A stretch of 64,000 nucleotides of DNA. It comes from Blasia pusilla (taxonomy: Eukaryota; Marchantiophyta; Marchantiopsida; Blasiales). Positions 32,337-44,800 of the stretch are shown here, piece by piece. The notes below the pieces were generated by a model. That model made no database searches. It had not been told where the DNA came from and worked only from the letters and a program-made list of their open reading frames with translations. The first letter of the stretch is position 1, and the number at the start of each line of letters is the position of its first letter. The stretch is from the NCBI GenBank assembly GCA_050084515.1, contig CM114273.1:22258001-22322000 (forward strand), in the 5' to 3' direction. Position numbers and translations under genes: made by a program.

Positions 32337-32760
32337 CAAGGTTGCATGCGGACAAAGTCTGTGTCCGCGGACATATGTCCGTCCCGAGGACGGACATGTC
32401 CTTGCGAGCCTGGATGCAGGCTCCATGAGCCCGCATCGCCCGCGACTCGCACTCGGGGCCCATGCACATTGAGCAATCCGCCCTTTCCCGGCCAGTGCGC
32501 ATCATGCCCAACCCCCAATTTTCTATCAAACCCGTGTCGCAGACAAATTAAGTCGCATCGCACCCTCTGATTTGTTGCTTCAGGCCTAGCCTACATGCGG
32601 GCTCCAAGGCCCGCAAGAGCGCCCCCCCCCAACCCAAACGGAGCCCGCATGCGGGCCCGTGAGCCCCCGCCCGCATACGGGCTCGTGAGACACGCCCATA
32701 TCTACTTGTTCCCTTTGAGAGCCCAACCCTAAACTTCCATCATTCACGCGCTGGTACATT
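32337..32760 (+). repeat. GC-rich repeat with 'tgtccg' terminal motif, abutting the hAT remnant
   Basis: It begins caaggttgcatgcggacaaag and continues with 'gtccgcggacatatgtccgt', the same terminal motif as at 20661 and, reversed, at 19692. The part from about 32497 ('agtgcgcatca', then 'tacatgcgggctccaaggcccg') corresponds to 19707-19800 in the same orientation. So this GC-rich DNA is shared upstream DNA of the two kinase-like repeats. No ORF is convincing. Confidence 0.5.
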
Positions 32761-32974
32761 CTAAGCCATTTTTAGCATCTCACGTCATTCTCTTTTCGGT
32801 ATTTTCTTATCTCAACCCGTATATTTATTTCCCTTGTATTTTTTAAGATATTCTTATCTTCTTCATCCGAGGGAATTATCTAGTGGGGCTGGATCATCAA
32901 GAGCGGGAGAGAACCGAAATGAGTCCAACATCGATGCCAAGAGGCAAAGAGTAACTCTGAGGAATGATTTAAAT

Positions 32975-33720
32975 ATGGCCGGCTTTCTTTAGAAAAGAGA
33001 CGATCCTACACTTCGAGGGGTATGGATGGTTTACATGACTACAACTTGGAATTGCAAAGACTGTCCAATAGAGTGGCAAAGGCATTTGACTTGGAAGTGG
33101 ATGCCGCGGAGGCTAATAGGTTGACTAAATTTTGTGCCCAATAAGGTGTTAATCTTGAGAGAGCGTATGTCGATCTAAAGACATATAAGGATGAGAAGCA
33201 GAATGCTACAGAGTCGGCTCTCCTAGAAAGATTATGTATAGATTTAAGAAGTGTTCAACGCCTTTTCAAGGGACGTAGTACTTCTCTAGGGTTGACATTG
33301 ACCGTTCCATGTGCAATAACTTTGATTTCCGATAAGAATGTAGTAGTTGGACATGACCCGAGCGATATTGTGGGATCGGTTTACCCGGAATTGTGTACTG
33401 CTGTAAGATAAACGGAACCCGTGGCTTTAGGGAAGAAATGTACTATTGCATGAAGGTGTATAAGGAATCATCTCTATCATGATCTAGAAAATTGATGATG
33501 CGAGAGTACTTGTTTGCAAGTATTTTACATCGGTGTTTTTCACATGGTGGGAAGTTTGATCGAGGATCCACCGTGTGCCATTTTTCCATATTGGAATGGT
33601 GGAACAACACTCTATCAAATGGAGTCATGTTATATCAAGCTTGGACTATTAATTGTGCAAAGATCCAAGGATAGAGGACCTCTCTCTAAGTTCTTGCCAA
33701 GACAACACAATTGTGTCTAG
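32975..33720 (+). pseudogene. Protein-kinase-like dispersed repeat, copy B
   Basis: The stretch 32975-33420 matches 19890-20305 closely in nucleotide sequence ('gtggcaaaggcatttgact', 'gagagcgtatgtcgatct', 'gagtcggctctcctagaaag'), but here the frame is broken by several stops. After 33400 this copy contains extra sequence (to about 33720), with short open frames such as VFYIGVFHMVGSLIEDPP, that copy A lacks. The catalytic-loop part seen in copy A is absent. It is a decayed relative of the same unit. From 33721 to 34559 no gene is recognised. Confidence 0.5.
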
Positions 33721-34559
33721 AAAAACAAATTGTCTCATTAATCTATTTATGTTGTAGATTAGATTCTCTTCAACAAGATCTTCTTTCTCCTTGTGATTCC
33801 CTCTCTCTTGCAGATGTTGGCTTGAGGCATACTTTATATTAACCTCATTGTTTCCATGTATGCATACCACAAAGGCAAACAATTGAACAAAAATCTACAA
33901 CCTCCAACCAAAAGGACTCTGTGTTTCCTTCCAAACGGATGTAGTCCAACCGATGCTTTCACATAACGCAACCGTATCTTCTAAGAGTCCTTTTTCAGCC
34001 TAAAGAAGTCCTTCTTTCATGCGCAAAATATCCTTGACTGTAAAGATGCATTCCACACTAGCCAATCAACACATTCCTCATCCAAGACACTCCTATCTTT
34101 CTCACTCTTCCCTTGCGTTCCTAAAAATGGATGGAGGGAACTAAATTTTTAACCATGGGATTTCCAAATAGTCGTGGCACTTCTGGCTTTGCACAGAAAA
34201 AGCTTCCTAGGCTGAATGAAGTCAAGGGATGGTGTCTATCCAACGCTCAAGTGAAGGATAGAAGTTGTACTCATGATAGTAGTTCCTATCGTAGGGGAGG
34301 ACCTATGTAGACTAACTGATTGATTATTTGATTCATTGTCAGTTGGGACCCAGCAGGAGCCTGTGATCCTTTGGGTGAGAGAGTGAGTGAGAAAAAGCTT
34401 CATAAGCCTCTAGTCTATGCAGTTATACGCAAGTGAAGTACATAGAGAAAGACAATTATACCCATCACGTATTGCCTATTATACATGCCAAAGTTGGGGA
34501 GTGTGAGAAAAGAGAGCCTTGAAAGTTTCAACAACATAGAACCTCCAAAATTAGAGAGA

Positions 34560-35795
34560 GAGAGCGATTTTCCGTTGTCCATGAAGACTCAATGAGGGAG
34601 GGAGGGGTTCCAACCTTCTTACCTTTCATCAAGATCAAGAATGCTTTTTAAACTCTTAGAACTCCACTCTCCGCTGCCTATTTGTAGCCCTTATTGTCTG
34701 GCTGACCAAGAGAAATCAAGTTCTTTCGCAAATCCAGGGCATACCTTACCTCAATCAATGTTTGGATGGTCCCATCAAACGTCTTGATACAAACAAAACC
34801 AATCCCTACTATCTTGTATAGTTTATCGCTCCCCATTAGGACAGTTCCACCAGCCCAGTTGTGATATATATATAAGCACTCTTTGCGAGGACACATGTGG
34901 TAAGAGCAACCAGAATCCATAATCCATGCATCACGGAAGATATCTCTTTCAGAAGTTACAATCAATACATAATCATCTCCGTATGACTCTACTACGCTAG
35001 CTTATTTAAAGGTCTAAGCTTTCTCTCTATGTATGTTCCTGAGTGGGTCCTTTCGTTGGCTTGATTAAAAATCTTTCTTCATGTGGCCTAACTTTCACGT
35101 TACTACTTCTAGATCGAGACTTCGGATTATATTTGCCTCTACTTTGACTCCTATCAATCGGCCTACCTCGAGAAACAAGAGCCTCTGAGTTTTTCTCATC
35201 ATTGCTTGACATCTTTCTAAACTTATTCGACAAAAATATTGTAGTGACTTCATCCAACTCTATTGTGTCTTTCCCATATAATAGAGTAGTGACTAGGTGT
35301 TCAAAAGAATTAGGCAACGATGTAAAAAATACCAATGTTTTATCTTCTAGCTTTACCGAGGCTTTACCTCCATACTAGATAGCTCATAGATTGACTCAAT
35401 TGAAAGTGTTCAAGTGTTCCATTAGATTTCCACTCTGTATACGTAGAGTGTACAACTTCTACTTCAAGTATAGTCAACTTGTCAAAGATCTCCTTATACA
35501 TAGGTTGTGTAACTTTGCCCTCACCTTGGGCACAAGGTCTTCATTCATGACATTGTATAAAACCTCATCTGCAAGACTCAAACAAATTGTACTAATAGCT
35601 CTCAAATCGATGTCCTCCCACTCCATAGATGTCTTGTCAATTTTTTTCTTCTCCAACCCCTTGTGCCATCCTTGCTGAACCAACAAGTCTTTGACCTTCT
35701 ATTGCCACAACCCGAAAAAAAAATTCCATCGAATTTCTCCACCTCAAACTTTGCATTGGAAATCTTTCCTACCATCGCAAAATTCCCTAACTTGC
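34560..35795 (-). pseudogene. Ty1/copia Gag and protease remnant
   Basis: Leftward from about 35790: start MVGKISNAKFEVEKFDG, a frameshift in a T-run near 35715, then LLVQQGWHKGLEKK and ISTICLSLADEVLYNV (copia Gag core). This is followed by FFTSLPNSFEHLVTTLLYGK (35330 down), an Arg/Ser-rich nucleocapsid, then protease AWIMDSGCSYHM (about 34930) with the D-S-G active site, and LIEVRYALDLRKNLISLG leading into the Gag-pre-integrase region down to about 34560. Order and motifs are those of plant Tork/TNT1-like copia elements. Stops and frameshifts make it inactive. Integrase, RT and RNase H are deleted. Confidence 0.8.
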
Positions 35796-35807
35796 GCTTT
35801 GATACCA
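35796..35807 (-). other. Primer-binding site of the copia remnant (initiator-Met tRNA type)
   Basis: The minus strand reads TGGTATCAAAGC, one mismatch from the TGGTATCAGAGC that plant LTR elements use to pair with the 3' end of initiator methionine tRNA. It lies directly upstream of the Gag start, as expected. Confidence 0.75.
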
Positions 35808-35812
35808 ATTTT

Positions 35813-36164
35813 TGGAAGAAATGGGACAATCACTCATATGAATTATAGAAGACGTATGTGGTTCACTTCCCATGCAGAAGCTACATCCACGATCAAACAC
35901 TCTCAAGTTGCTTTATTGAAATCTCCATACATTTTACATCACGAGCTCTCCAAGACTCACTCTCAAGCCTAAAGTCGCGCGCACATAATGACCTAGAAAC
36001 CTTAACATGGATTCAGTTAAATAGCCATGAAACCATTGTGTGTACCATATCATACCATGGGGGACAACCCCATCCCCTCCCCCCCGGGGCGATCATAGAT
36101 GGGGAGCAAGCTCGCCATTCCCGGGCCTTCATGTTGTCACTCTTGTAACTTATAGAATTACCGA
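35813..36164 (-). repeat. Putative 5' LTR of the copia remnant
   Basis: In minus-strand sense it would run from a TGTCGG start near 36164 to ...TTCCA at 35813, a few bases before the primer-binding site. The right-hand boundary is set only by the TG/CA rule. No second LTR is present for comparison, because the 3' half of the element is missing. Confidence 0.35.
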
Positions 36165-36189
36165 CACATGGGCAAAAAAATGCTTAGAT

Positions 36190-36285
36190 GTCATAAGTGA
36201 GTATGGTATCTTTTGTTTGGTTGTGAATGTGTATTCGGTGACAACGATGTATGTTGTGTAGTGACGTGTATGCGCACGACAACTT
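36190..36285 (+). repeat. 125-bp dispersed repeat, copy 3 of 3 (diverged)
   Basis: It shares 'ttcggtgacaacgatgtatg' and 'gtgtatgcgcacgacaac' with 28858-28985 and 29499-29625, in the same orientation. It flanks the copia remnant, so it belongs to an older repeat into which the copia element may have inserted. From 36286 to 37328 the DNA is AT-rich with no gene recognised. Confidence 0.55.
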
Positions 36286-37328
36286 TGATCTTGTATAAAA
36301 CATAAAGACGTCATATATTGATAAGGTATTACTATCAACAAGGTTCTTTCTTGGGGAGTGAAGGGAGGGAACGAGTAGGAGGAGGAGGAGTGAACATAGA
36401 GCATCGGTAAGTGTTTTGTTGATTCCAATATTTTTTCAATCTTAGACTCAATTTTTTTATCTTCTCAAGCTTGAACTTTGGGTTTTTCTTTTTTTCACTT
36501 ATATTGGGATTTACCAAAGTTCTTGGGATCTTTTCATATCCTCCTCTCACAAATATGCTCATAGATTTCTAGTCACAATTTCACAAATTGAGCTCTTTTT
36601 ATAATGGGATTGCTGGTTACAATCATATCAAAGTATTCCTTTGCTTTTCTCAATCTTTTTGCTGCATGTTGGGCCCAACATTATAACCTCATCTCTTCAT
36701 ATCAATCATCAATGGGTGGCTTTCTCTTTCTCCTCATGCCCTCTTCTTTTATGTTCTCGATTTCCTTCGTTACTTTCTCCTAGAGTATCAATTTGAGGCG
36801 TGCTCAATCTTATTATGATCATATTGCCAAGCTCATTCTCTCCATACCAAGAAGATCTTGTTACAATTGTTAGACAAGAGCAATTTAGTGCCCTACCTTC
36901 TACTATACAAGAAAACCTCTTATCCATGAGTGGATCTTATTATGTCCCAACGGACTTATTCCTTTTACAATGTAAGTTTTTGGGTACTTACATGTGTATT
37001 TTGATACTTTCCTAAAACAAGTGCTCACCATTCCCTCCAAAATCATCAAGTCGCCCCTTCTCGTGGTCCTTCTTTCTCTATCACTAGTCACTATTTTCTT
37101 ATAACATATCTGGTGGTGTTATAATGAACACAAGCCTTGGCGTTAATATATCAAGTTGAGGTATGTGATGCCCACTCACTTCATCATCCATTCGCGTCTG
37201 ACTCACCACTAATGTTGGGTCAAATTTGTTTCAAACTATCAACCACATAGTTCATGGAACTGATTTTTTTTATTTATTGCCAAACTACCATTTTTCCATT
37301 CCTTTTAGCATCCTTCGTCTCCATGTGA

Positions 37329-37457
37329 CTTCATTTCTTTGTTTTCTTTTGAGGTTTTTTTGTACTGAAATGAATTTGGTTATGCTACGCAACTTCATTT
37401 CTTTGTTTTCTTTTGAGGCTTTTTTGGTACTGAAATGGATTTGGTTCTGTTACGCAG
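37329..37457 (+). repeat. Two-copy tandem duplication of about 64 bp
   Basis: The unit 'ttcatttctttgttttcttt' followed by 'tgaggtttttttgtactgaaa' and 'tttggttatgctacgcaac' occurs twice in succession (from 37329 and 37393) with a few substitutions. From 37458 to 38396 I see no gene. Confidence 0.75.
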
Positions 37458-38396
37458 CAAAATTCTGTATGTTGTACACATACAAGAAAGGGAAATCATT
37501 TGCAGAAACTCGAACAACCCACATCTGACATGTCCCTTGCTCCCTCTATTTCAAGCATTTTGATGCAAAGTTGAGCTATTACAAATGGGAAAATGACTTG
37601 GAGTTCAGGTTATGGGTGACACCTGTTGCGTCCGTCGCTACACAACAAATGGTCTCCACGGGTCCCCATAAACAACCGATCGACAAGAATCCATGCCTCG
37701 ACTCTCCATTGCGATGGTCGTTTCTCCCAAGAGGCCAGCCCCCCTCCCTCTCCCTTCATCGACCTTTGATATTGACCATTTGGGTTTCACACATCGTCTC
37801 GAAGTTTAGACACTCACGCCATTGATGATCCACATGACTCGACAAATCTACCAAAAACTCATACCTCAAGAAATGCCGGAGATTTAAGGACTATTGTAGC
37901 AAAGGATCCTCGCCCTGTACTGTTTTCTTTTACTCATGGGGACGAGATTGCTGCATGGTGATGTGCCCAGCGTTTGAAGGTTGGTTCCCAAATTCATAGT
38001 CATTAGTGACTAAGGACACTAAAGTTTCAAAGAACAGCCCAAGAAGAATTACCACAATTCTCCAATTCTTTGGGAAGCACAAAGGATCTTGTGGTAAAGG
38101 GTACCCACATGAGAAATGGATGTCTAACATCTTTCTACCATCTGTCTACTTCAGATGCAAAGCCGCACAGCGACGTCAAACACAATAACTTCACTAAGAG
38201 ACTGGAAAAGATGAATGAGTCAGACATGGTGCCTCCAAAAACCTCTTCAGCAACAATATTCAACATTTTTGGTGTCGTAGTATTCATCCTCTTTATTGGA
38301 CAGAAACCAATAATTGGAATTGCAAACCACTACCTATTACCTATCTCTTCCCTTTGGGCACATATCCATTCAGAAACTATATTGAAACTCTTCACC

Positions 38397-38750
38397 TTCT
38401 GCACATGACTCTGCTCTGGCAGTACAAATGAATATGATCAGGGTCATTCATCAGAGATCAAACTTCCATCCTCCTAGAGTCCCATGGACATGCGAAACAA
38501 AGGCACTTCGTGGTGGTGTCAGTATTGCACTCTAGTATTATAACCTGGGTGGTCATCCCTTAGAGCTCCACTTTCCGCACATGTGTATGCTCAGGCAGGA
38601 TAAATGAACATGACAAGGTTCCTTGATCGGAGGGTAACCTCCCATCCTTCTAGAAACCCATAGACATGCAAAACCCTTTCAAGGTTGTGTTAGTATTCAA
38701 CTTGAGTATTATAACCTGTAGTAAACCAACAGTTACAGTGCCCCATGTAA
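38397..38750 (+). repeat. Two-copy tandem repeat of about 176 bp next to the 3' end of the CCCH/G-patch gene
   Basis: The unit from 'ttctgcacatgactctgctc' (38397) recurs from 'ttccgcacatgtgtatgctc' (about 38572). Both contain 'aaatgaa.atga', 'cccatccttctaga', 'gacatgc.aaa' and 'agtattataacctg' blocks. It lies within about 450 bp downstream of the stop codon and might fall in the 3' UTR region. Confidence 0.65.
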
Positions 38751-38844
38751 CTGTTCACTTCCCAAAGAACACGTGCTATGGATATGTAGCATGTGATTTG
38801 ACAATTTCAATCAGTGAGTGTACAGCATGCCTCCATCCTAAGAA

Positions 38845-41800
38845 TCAGAATCTCAACCATTTCTTTTCCTTCTCTTTACTTTGTACGGCATTTGATGCTG
38901 ATGCATGAGCAGCCTCTGCCTTCATGAAGGCATTCCGTGCCTCCTCTAATCTTCGGTTTATACCATCATATACAGCCTTTTCTTTCCTATTGCGCAGGGC
39001 CATCTCTTCCAATTTGCTAATCTTGCCCCGAATTTCCATCATTTCATCTTCATGTGCAACAATCGAGCGTCGATCCTCTTTCCTCACTTTCTTCTCACCA
39101 CTCCCGTGTCTGCCATTGGAATCCAAATCTTTAGATGTCTCAAAAGATTCTGGTTGGATTCTTGTGTCCTGCTGAACTGCCCTTAGCTGCTGATTAATAA
39201 ACCCGAAGACATCCGGTGCCCTGTCTTGCTCAAGTTTTGCTGCAAATGCTGCTGCTGCCCACTTTTTACAACTCTTTCGCCTGCCCCCTCGTGCTTTTTG
39301 CTTGCCTGGTTCCATCGAACTCTCTGCCCTGTCTGAATCCCTCACCTGCTTCTTTTTGTTTATAAAGTCCAGTGACTGCTTAGGAGGTAAGACCCTTGCT
39401 TCAATTGGAGCCAATTGACCCTGACCGCTTTTGCCTAGTCCCATTCCCTCTCGATAACCCATGCTGGCCATCAATTTTGATGCAACTCCTCGTGTGTGTT
39501 TCTCCCACTTGGCAAATACCACTGTGTCAGTTTGCGTCCCTGGAGAGAAGAAGCCTACACTATCAACTTCTTCAATCTCAGCAGTTCCTGCCTCTTCCTC
39601 TACATCTTCATCTTCATCCTCTGAGCTCATTTCACTCGAGTCACTCACTTCTGCAAACTCAGAAAGAGCAAGCAAATTGCAACAAACCTCTGCTTTCCTG
39701 CCATTATCAATGAAGACAATAAGTGCCTTCTGATGAACCTCATCCCATGACTCCAGTTCAGCAGGCTTCCAGAGGCCAAGCCCATCACCTTCACAAGCAA
39801 GAATTGTGGTACCCACACATACTTGTTGCCATTCTGGAGGATTGAATGGTCGCAGTGTATGCACGGGAATCTCCATTCCTACAAAAGTGCACAACAATAA
39901 AACCACATACATCAACCACTATACACAGGCCATATAGGTTCGAGTTCAGAAAACAGGTAGATACATATACCAAGACTGAACATAAATTTCATAACATAAA
40001 TTTCATAGGTTATATTTTCTATTATGCAACCACTGAGATTGACAAGACATGGACGTAAATTCAAGATAACTGAAAAAGTAAGATTTATTTCCAAGTACTA
40101 CAAATCAAGTCAAGCACACTGATTGTAGAGAATTCAACTAATCCTTGAAGTTTACCTGTTTTGCGACAGGAACAATGCGCATGCGTCGTAAATGCCCTCT
40201 CATATAACTTCTATATGCTAAATCAATGACAAAGTCACCTTCTGGACCCTATCACCCCAATCCAGTTCCGTACACTACAGAACTAAACCACCTTTTTGAT
40301 TTGAAAAAGAGATGATATCAAATCAAATTGATAAATTAGAGCTTGACAAGATTTAGGTGAGTCAGTGACACAAATCATATCCAACCCTCCTTTAAGTGAT
40401 TCTCTACATTGTCAACTTCCATTTTCTGTTAGGACCCACACAACTGAATCTAGAAAACCCCTCAAAGGGAGCTTCAACTTAAATCTTTACAACTCTATGT
40501 ACAAATTCAAGGATTTGAACTACACCTGCAAGGTGTAAATAGGGGGTGTTTCAGACCCAGAGAGCATTTTCCTAAACAGTCTCATAGAAGAGGAGATGGC
40601 ACAGGACCAATCATTGGAATGATGTTCACATGTGCAAGTGTTGATGGATCCAGGCACTTTTTGCGCAAGTGGCATTACATTTTCTTCACATGTCTTGCAC
40701 TCTGTCAAGATTTGCAAAAGATCGTGGTAAGGTGTGATTAAATACCCTAAACCACCTCTTACTTAATAATTCTGGGCACACAAAAGCCTGCTCATATAGC
40801 TACAGTAGGAGAAACGTGAAGGCTAAGCACAAAGATTTAAAAAGGTTAATAGTTAAAGTATGCTGACTCATATGCCTCTCCATACTTCTCTAAGCTATTA
40901 TTGGCAAACCAATATGCACAGTAAGACACAATAGTGAGATAATCAGACAAAATAGCAACAAGATTACTATTCTATCTCTTAATTCAAAATTTGGAGAGGG
41001 AAAATGATTCTGGATTTTGGAGAGAGGAAGTGATTAAATTAATGAAGAATGGATGTTATTTTCAGGAAGGAGTGGAATATTACTTCAATCTTTATAGAGG
41101 AGTGGGGTTTTATTTCAAACTTTATGGAGTGCCGTAGTATTTCAACCTTTATTGAGGAATGGGGTTATTTAAGGGAGTGAGATGTTACTACTCCTTGAAG
41201 AAAGTAGAATAATGAATGAATTTAGGAATGGAAGAAATTATTGGGGAATGGAAATTTATTTCTAAATTACTTTCACAAAAATTCCCTTTTCCTGCTTTGT
41301 GCGGGCATGCTAACGAGTGCAAGAGTGCGGATAGCTAGACTCGTCTCCTGCAACTTTTAAGTAACCAACAATTGTTACTACATATTAGATTCAGCAGTAT
41401 CTGATATGGAGATCTACTCTGTGATCAGTTGTGGTCCGGGTACTACATTGAGTACCACAGTTATCCTATATATTATCTTTCCTCAGTACAGGGCTTGTAG
41501 CCCTCCCTTCATGAAGCTCACTCCAGAGATCCCTTTGTCAGGTCATAGAGACTTTTCCTCACTCAGGTGGAAGCTTTGCTAGATTGTTAAGTCTGGCAAT
41601 ATACAGGTCATATTTATGGTCTCATGTGAGGCTAATGAAGCTTACAACGAGTATGAGAGTTCAAAATTTGGAAGTGAACATGTGTGTACAACAACAGGCT
41701 TTTGCAGATTGGCTATTGGAGGTTGGAGAGGGTCGTGTGCCTTCGGAATCTCACTTGGGAGAGGATTTTATACGATTGCCAAAATGATATGAAAATCAGA

Positions 41801-44800
41801 GAGGTGTAGCAGTGAGTGAAAACTCGGACAATGGACACAGTAAATCACCTCTAGGGAACCAGCAAAAGAAAGTGACAAGCTTCTCCTAGAAAACTGTCCT
41901 TAGGGAATTGCATATAGGCAGGACCAAGATACCAACCTTTAAATTGACACAGTCCTGAAGTACTAAAGGCAATGCCACCACAGTTGGAAACCTGGACCTA
42001 ATAGTTTTGGCTCAGACAAACATATCTTAAACAGGATTCCCAATACTAGGGAGTTCCGGATTCCAGCTCTTCACAACAAGCTCCCAACCATAACGAAACA
42101 AGGCCATGGAGCAGGTTTGGCATGCCTTGTCGCACCAAGGCTACAACCCTTTGTCATCATGGCTGAAAATGAGGAGGAAAAACATTTTTTTCTTCTGAAT
42201 CAGGGTAGCAAAAGAGGAAGGATGGCTGACAGATCTGCTCATAGCTTGCAATTTCAGCCCCAATGCAAGCAAAGGAGAATTCCCTTACAATGTTCTCCCA
42301 GCTCCCATTGGGCGGACATCCTTCTGGTGGGACATTTTAATGGGAGAACGGCCAGCAACCACACTCAAATCTATATGCTGGAGACCCGTGACACCAAGGC
42401 TGACTCCTGGAACTGGTCTCTCATAGAAGAATTCCTCACTCATGGAAGAATTCCTCACTCAAAACTCGACCCTTTTGAACTCTTCAAAACTGGTACTATG
42501 ACTGCAGAGAATGGCTAAGCAAATGGGAAAGGCACCACCAACAAGGACCTGTTAAAGGAGCTCACAGCACTTATGTCTCTATGCATTGGGAAAGGCACCA
42601 CAAACTCGGGAGGAGAGGAGCAAAAAAACTGGAAAAACTGGTCAAAGGATGTGACCCCACCAACTTTTCATGAATACCAAGTGTCAGGCCTCTAACATCT
42701 CTGCCCTCAAGTCTACTAAACTAAACGTTATGATGCATTTACTAGACTTAGCTGCAGTTAAAGTGACTTAGATCCTTCAGATACGAAATTTCTCAGACCA
42801 AAAAAGGAGGATAAATTGTGAAGAATTTTAGCTCAGGGATGCTTGATGATGAACTGCAATATCTTGTCAATTTGCAATAAAGATAATCCCATCAGACTAC
42901 AGGTTCCTGCAGTCTCTGGGTTGCAGACTTCGGAAGAAGGAAAACCCAGAGGATGAGTCATAAATCCAGGTGATCTAAACAGCAGAAAGATGCTCTCAGA
43001 TCACTAGTTTTGAGTTTTCTGTACCACTTTACCAGTTCCACTAATCTTGCACTAACATGACAAAGAGGCGAGTATTCGACACAGTTGTGAACTCCACCAA
43101 CTGCAATCATATTATGCCGGTCTTCAGCCAAACTCTATCCTCATTTGCATCTTGAGGTAGGTGACAATATAAGGTTCTAAGTTCATACCACCCAAAAATA
43201 GGTCAGAGTTGAAAGGTAAATTGTCTTAATCAATGCCCAGACTTTAATTCAGACACCCAGGAGACCTTCAATCTCCACTCTGATCAGATCTCCCCACTGC
43301 TTACTGTGGGCATTTCCTATGAGACAATCCTTCTAAGGCTTCAATCACGTCTGATATTCACTTTCTGACAATTCACATATTAAATGTTTTCAGAAGAATG
43401 GCAGTTTTGAGCTGCATCCAACTGCACCGACTATGAATACAGGAAGTGAAGCACACGGTAACTATAGCACATACCATGAGACTGGCGGCAGTTACCACCA
43501 AACCGACAACGCTGCTGCAGGTAGAATCTGCAGATCTGCACTTGGGTGACTGGGTTGTTAGCTCACATCATCCATTCACTGCACTTGCAAACATTGGCCA
43601 CATTCCTTACCAGTCCAGTGAAACAACTTACCTTCCTGAATAGGCTTTTCTTCAGAAGCTGTGGGTGTAATATGAACATGTTGGGTAGGGACATACACCG
43701 TGTACAGTAAAGCACTGTGCATGTCCCAAGTTATGCAATCTAGCCGCCCAATATAGAGTTGCGGGGATCATATGATTATGTAATCAGAATACTCTTAATT
43801 TAGTTGCACCGCAAAATGGCTTTTTCATCCAAAGACCCACTGATGGGCACACAAGGTGCCTCACTAAATGCAACCAAGCTGCAGAAACAGCTCTGGTTAG
43901 AAGGGTCTACCACATGACTGAGACCATGTGGGCTTGACGGTAGCAGCATTTTTCCAAGTTCAGAACCAATCAGGAGGAAATACACACTATCACGTCCAAA
44001 GACTCCATAATTCAACAGAGCTCTCCCCGTCGCACTTGCTAAACAATTCTATTAATAGGCAACCTTGCACAGCTTTCAATCTGATTTTCACTAAGCATTT
44101 AGCCAACAAATGTAGATCTCAGACTACCTCAGAAGAGATAAGGAATAGGGAGAACCCATCCCCTGAAGCAGCCCCGATCACAAATCAACAGAAACTCTAA
44201 TAGATCCTAGAGATCACCCAAAAGTAGTTCATAAAGTGATCAAATTTGGAAAGGGTACAAGGGACAGACCAGCACCAATGTTGGTGCAATTCAAACCCTC
44301 TAACCAGGGGCGGGCATGTAGGCGCCATGGGCAATCTTCAGAAGCAAAGCTGCTCTGAAGATTCTCCAAGGACCATCCCTCATTTTCTAAGTTCATGGCT
44401 AGAAAGAAGACTACTGGGAAATATCACATGAAGGTGAAACGTTTGATGAGATTCCTACAATGTTGGACCATCACATTGGCCCATTATGCAGGCGATTTGA
44501 ACCTCACAGGAAAATGGTGCTGCTGTGTTGGATGCCAGTGCCAAACAAAGGGATATGACACTGTGCCACTGAAAGAATTTAAGGTATGATGTCCACTTCC
44601 TCACAACTGCCAAGGTTAGTGTGAGATTGGATCTCAGAGTAAACCCTCTGGAGGATAGACATGGCATAGCCAAGATGAAGTGGCAGAGGCACCTAGCAGC
44701 AATGGAACCCCATCACTATCCCAAGAGTTGATGGCGACCGCTTGGACCAAAAGGAGACAAAATCTTGGACACATAAGGTTCAAGAGACTGTGCATGCACC

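Noticed and set aside
40520-40717. Cys-rich minus-strand ORF as the CCCH exon
   Set aside because: Spacing does not fit a CCCH finger; the correct finger is in the 61-nt exon at 43535-43475 with perfect splice phase.
42117-42518. Plus-strand ORF inside the last intron of the CCCH/G-patch gene
   Set aside because: No recognised domain and no second copy; it contains a short internal duplication and looks like intronic repeat DNA.
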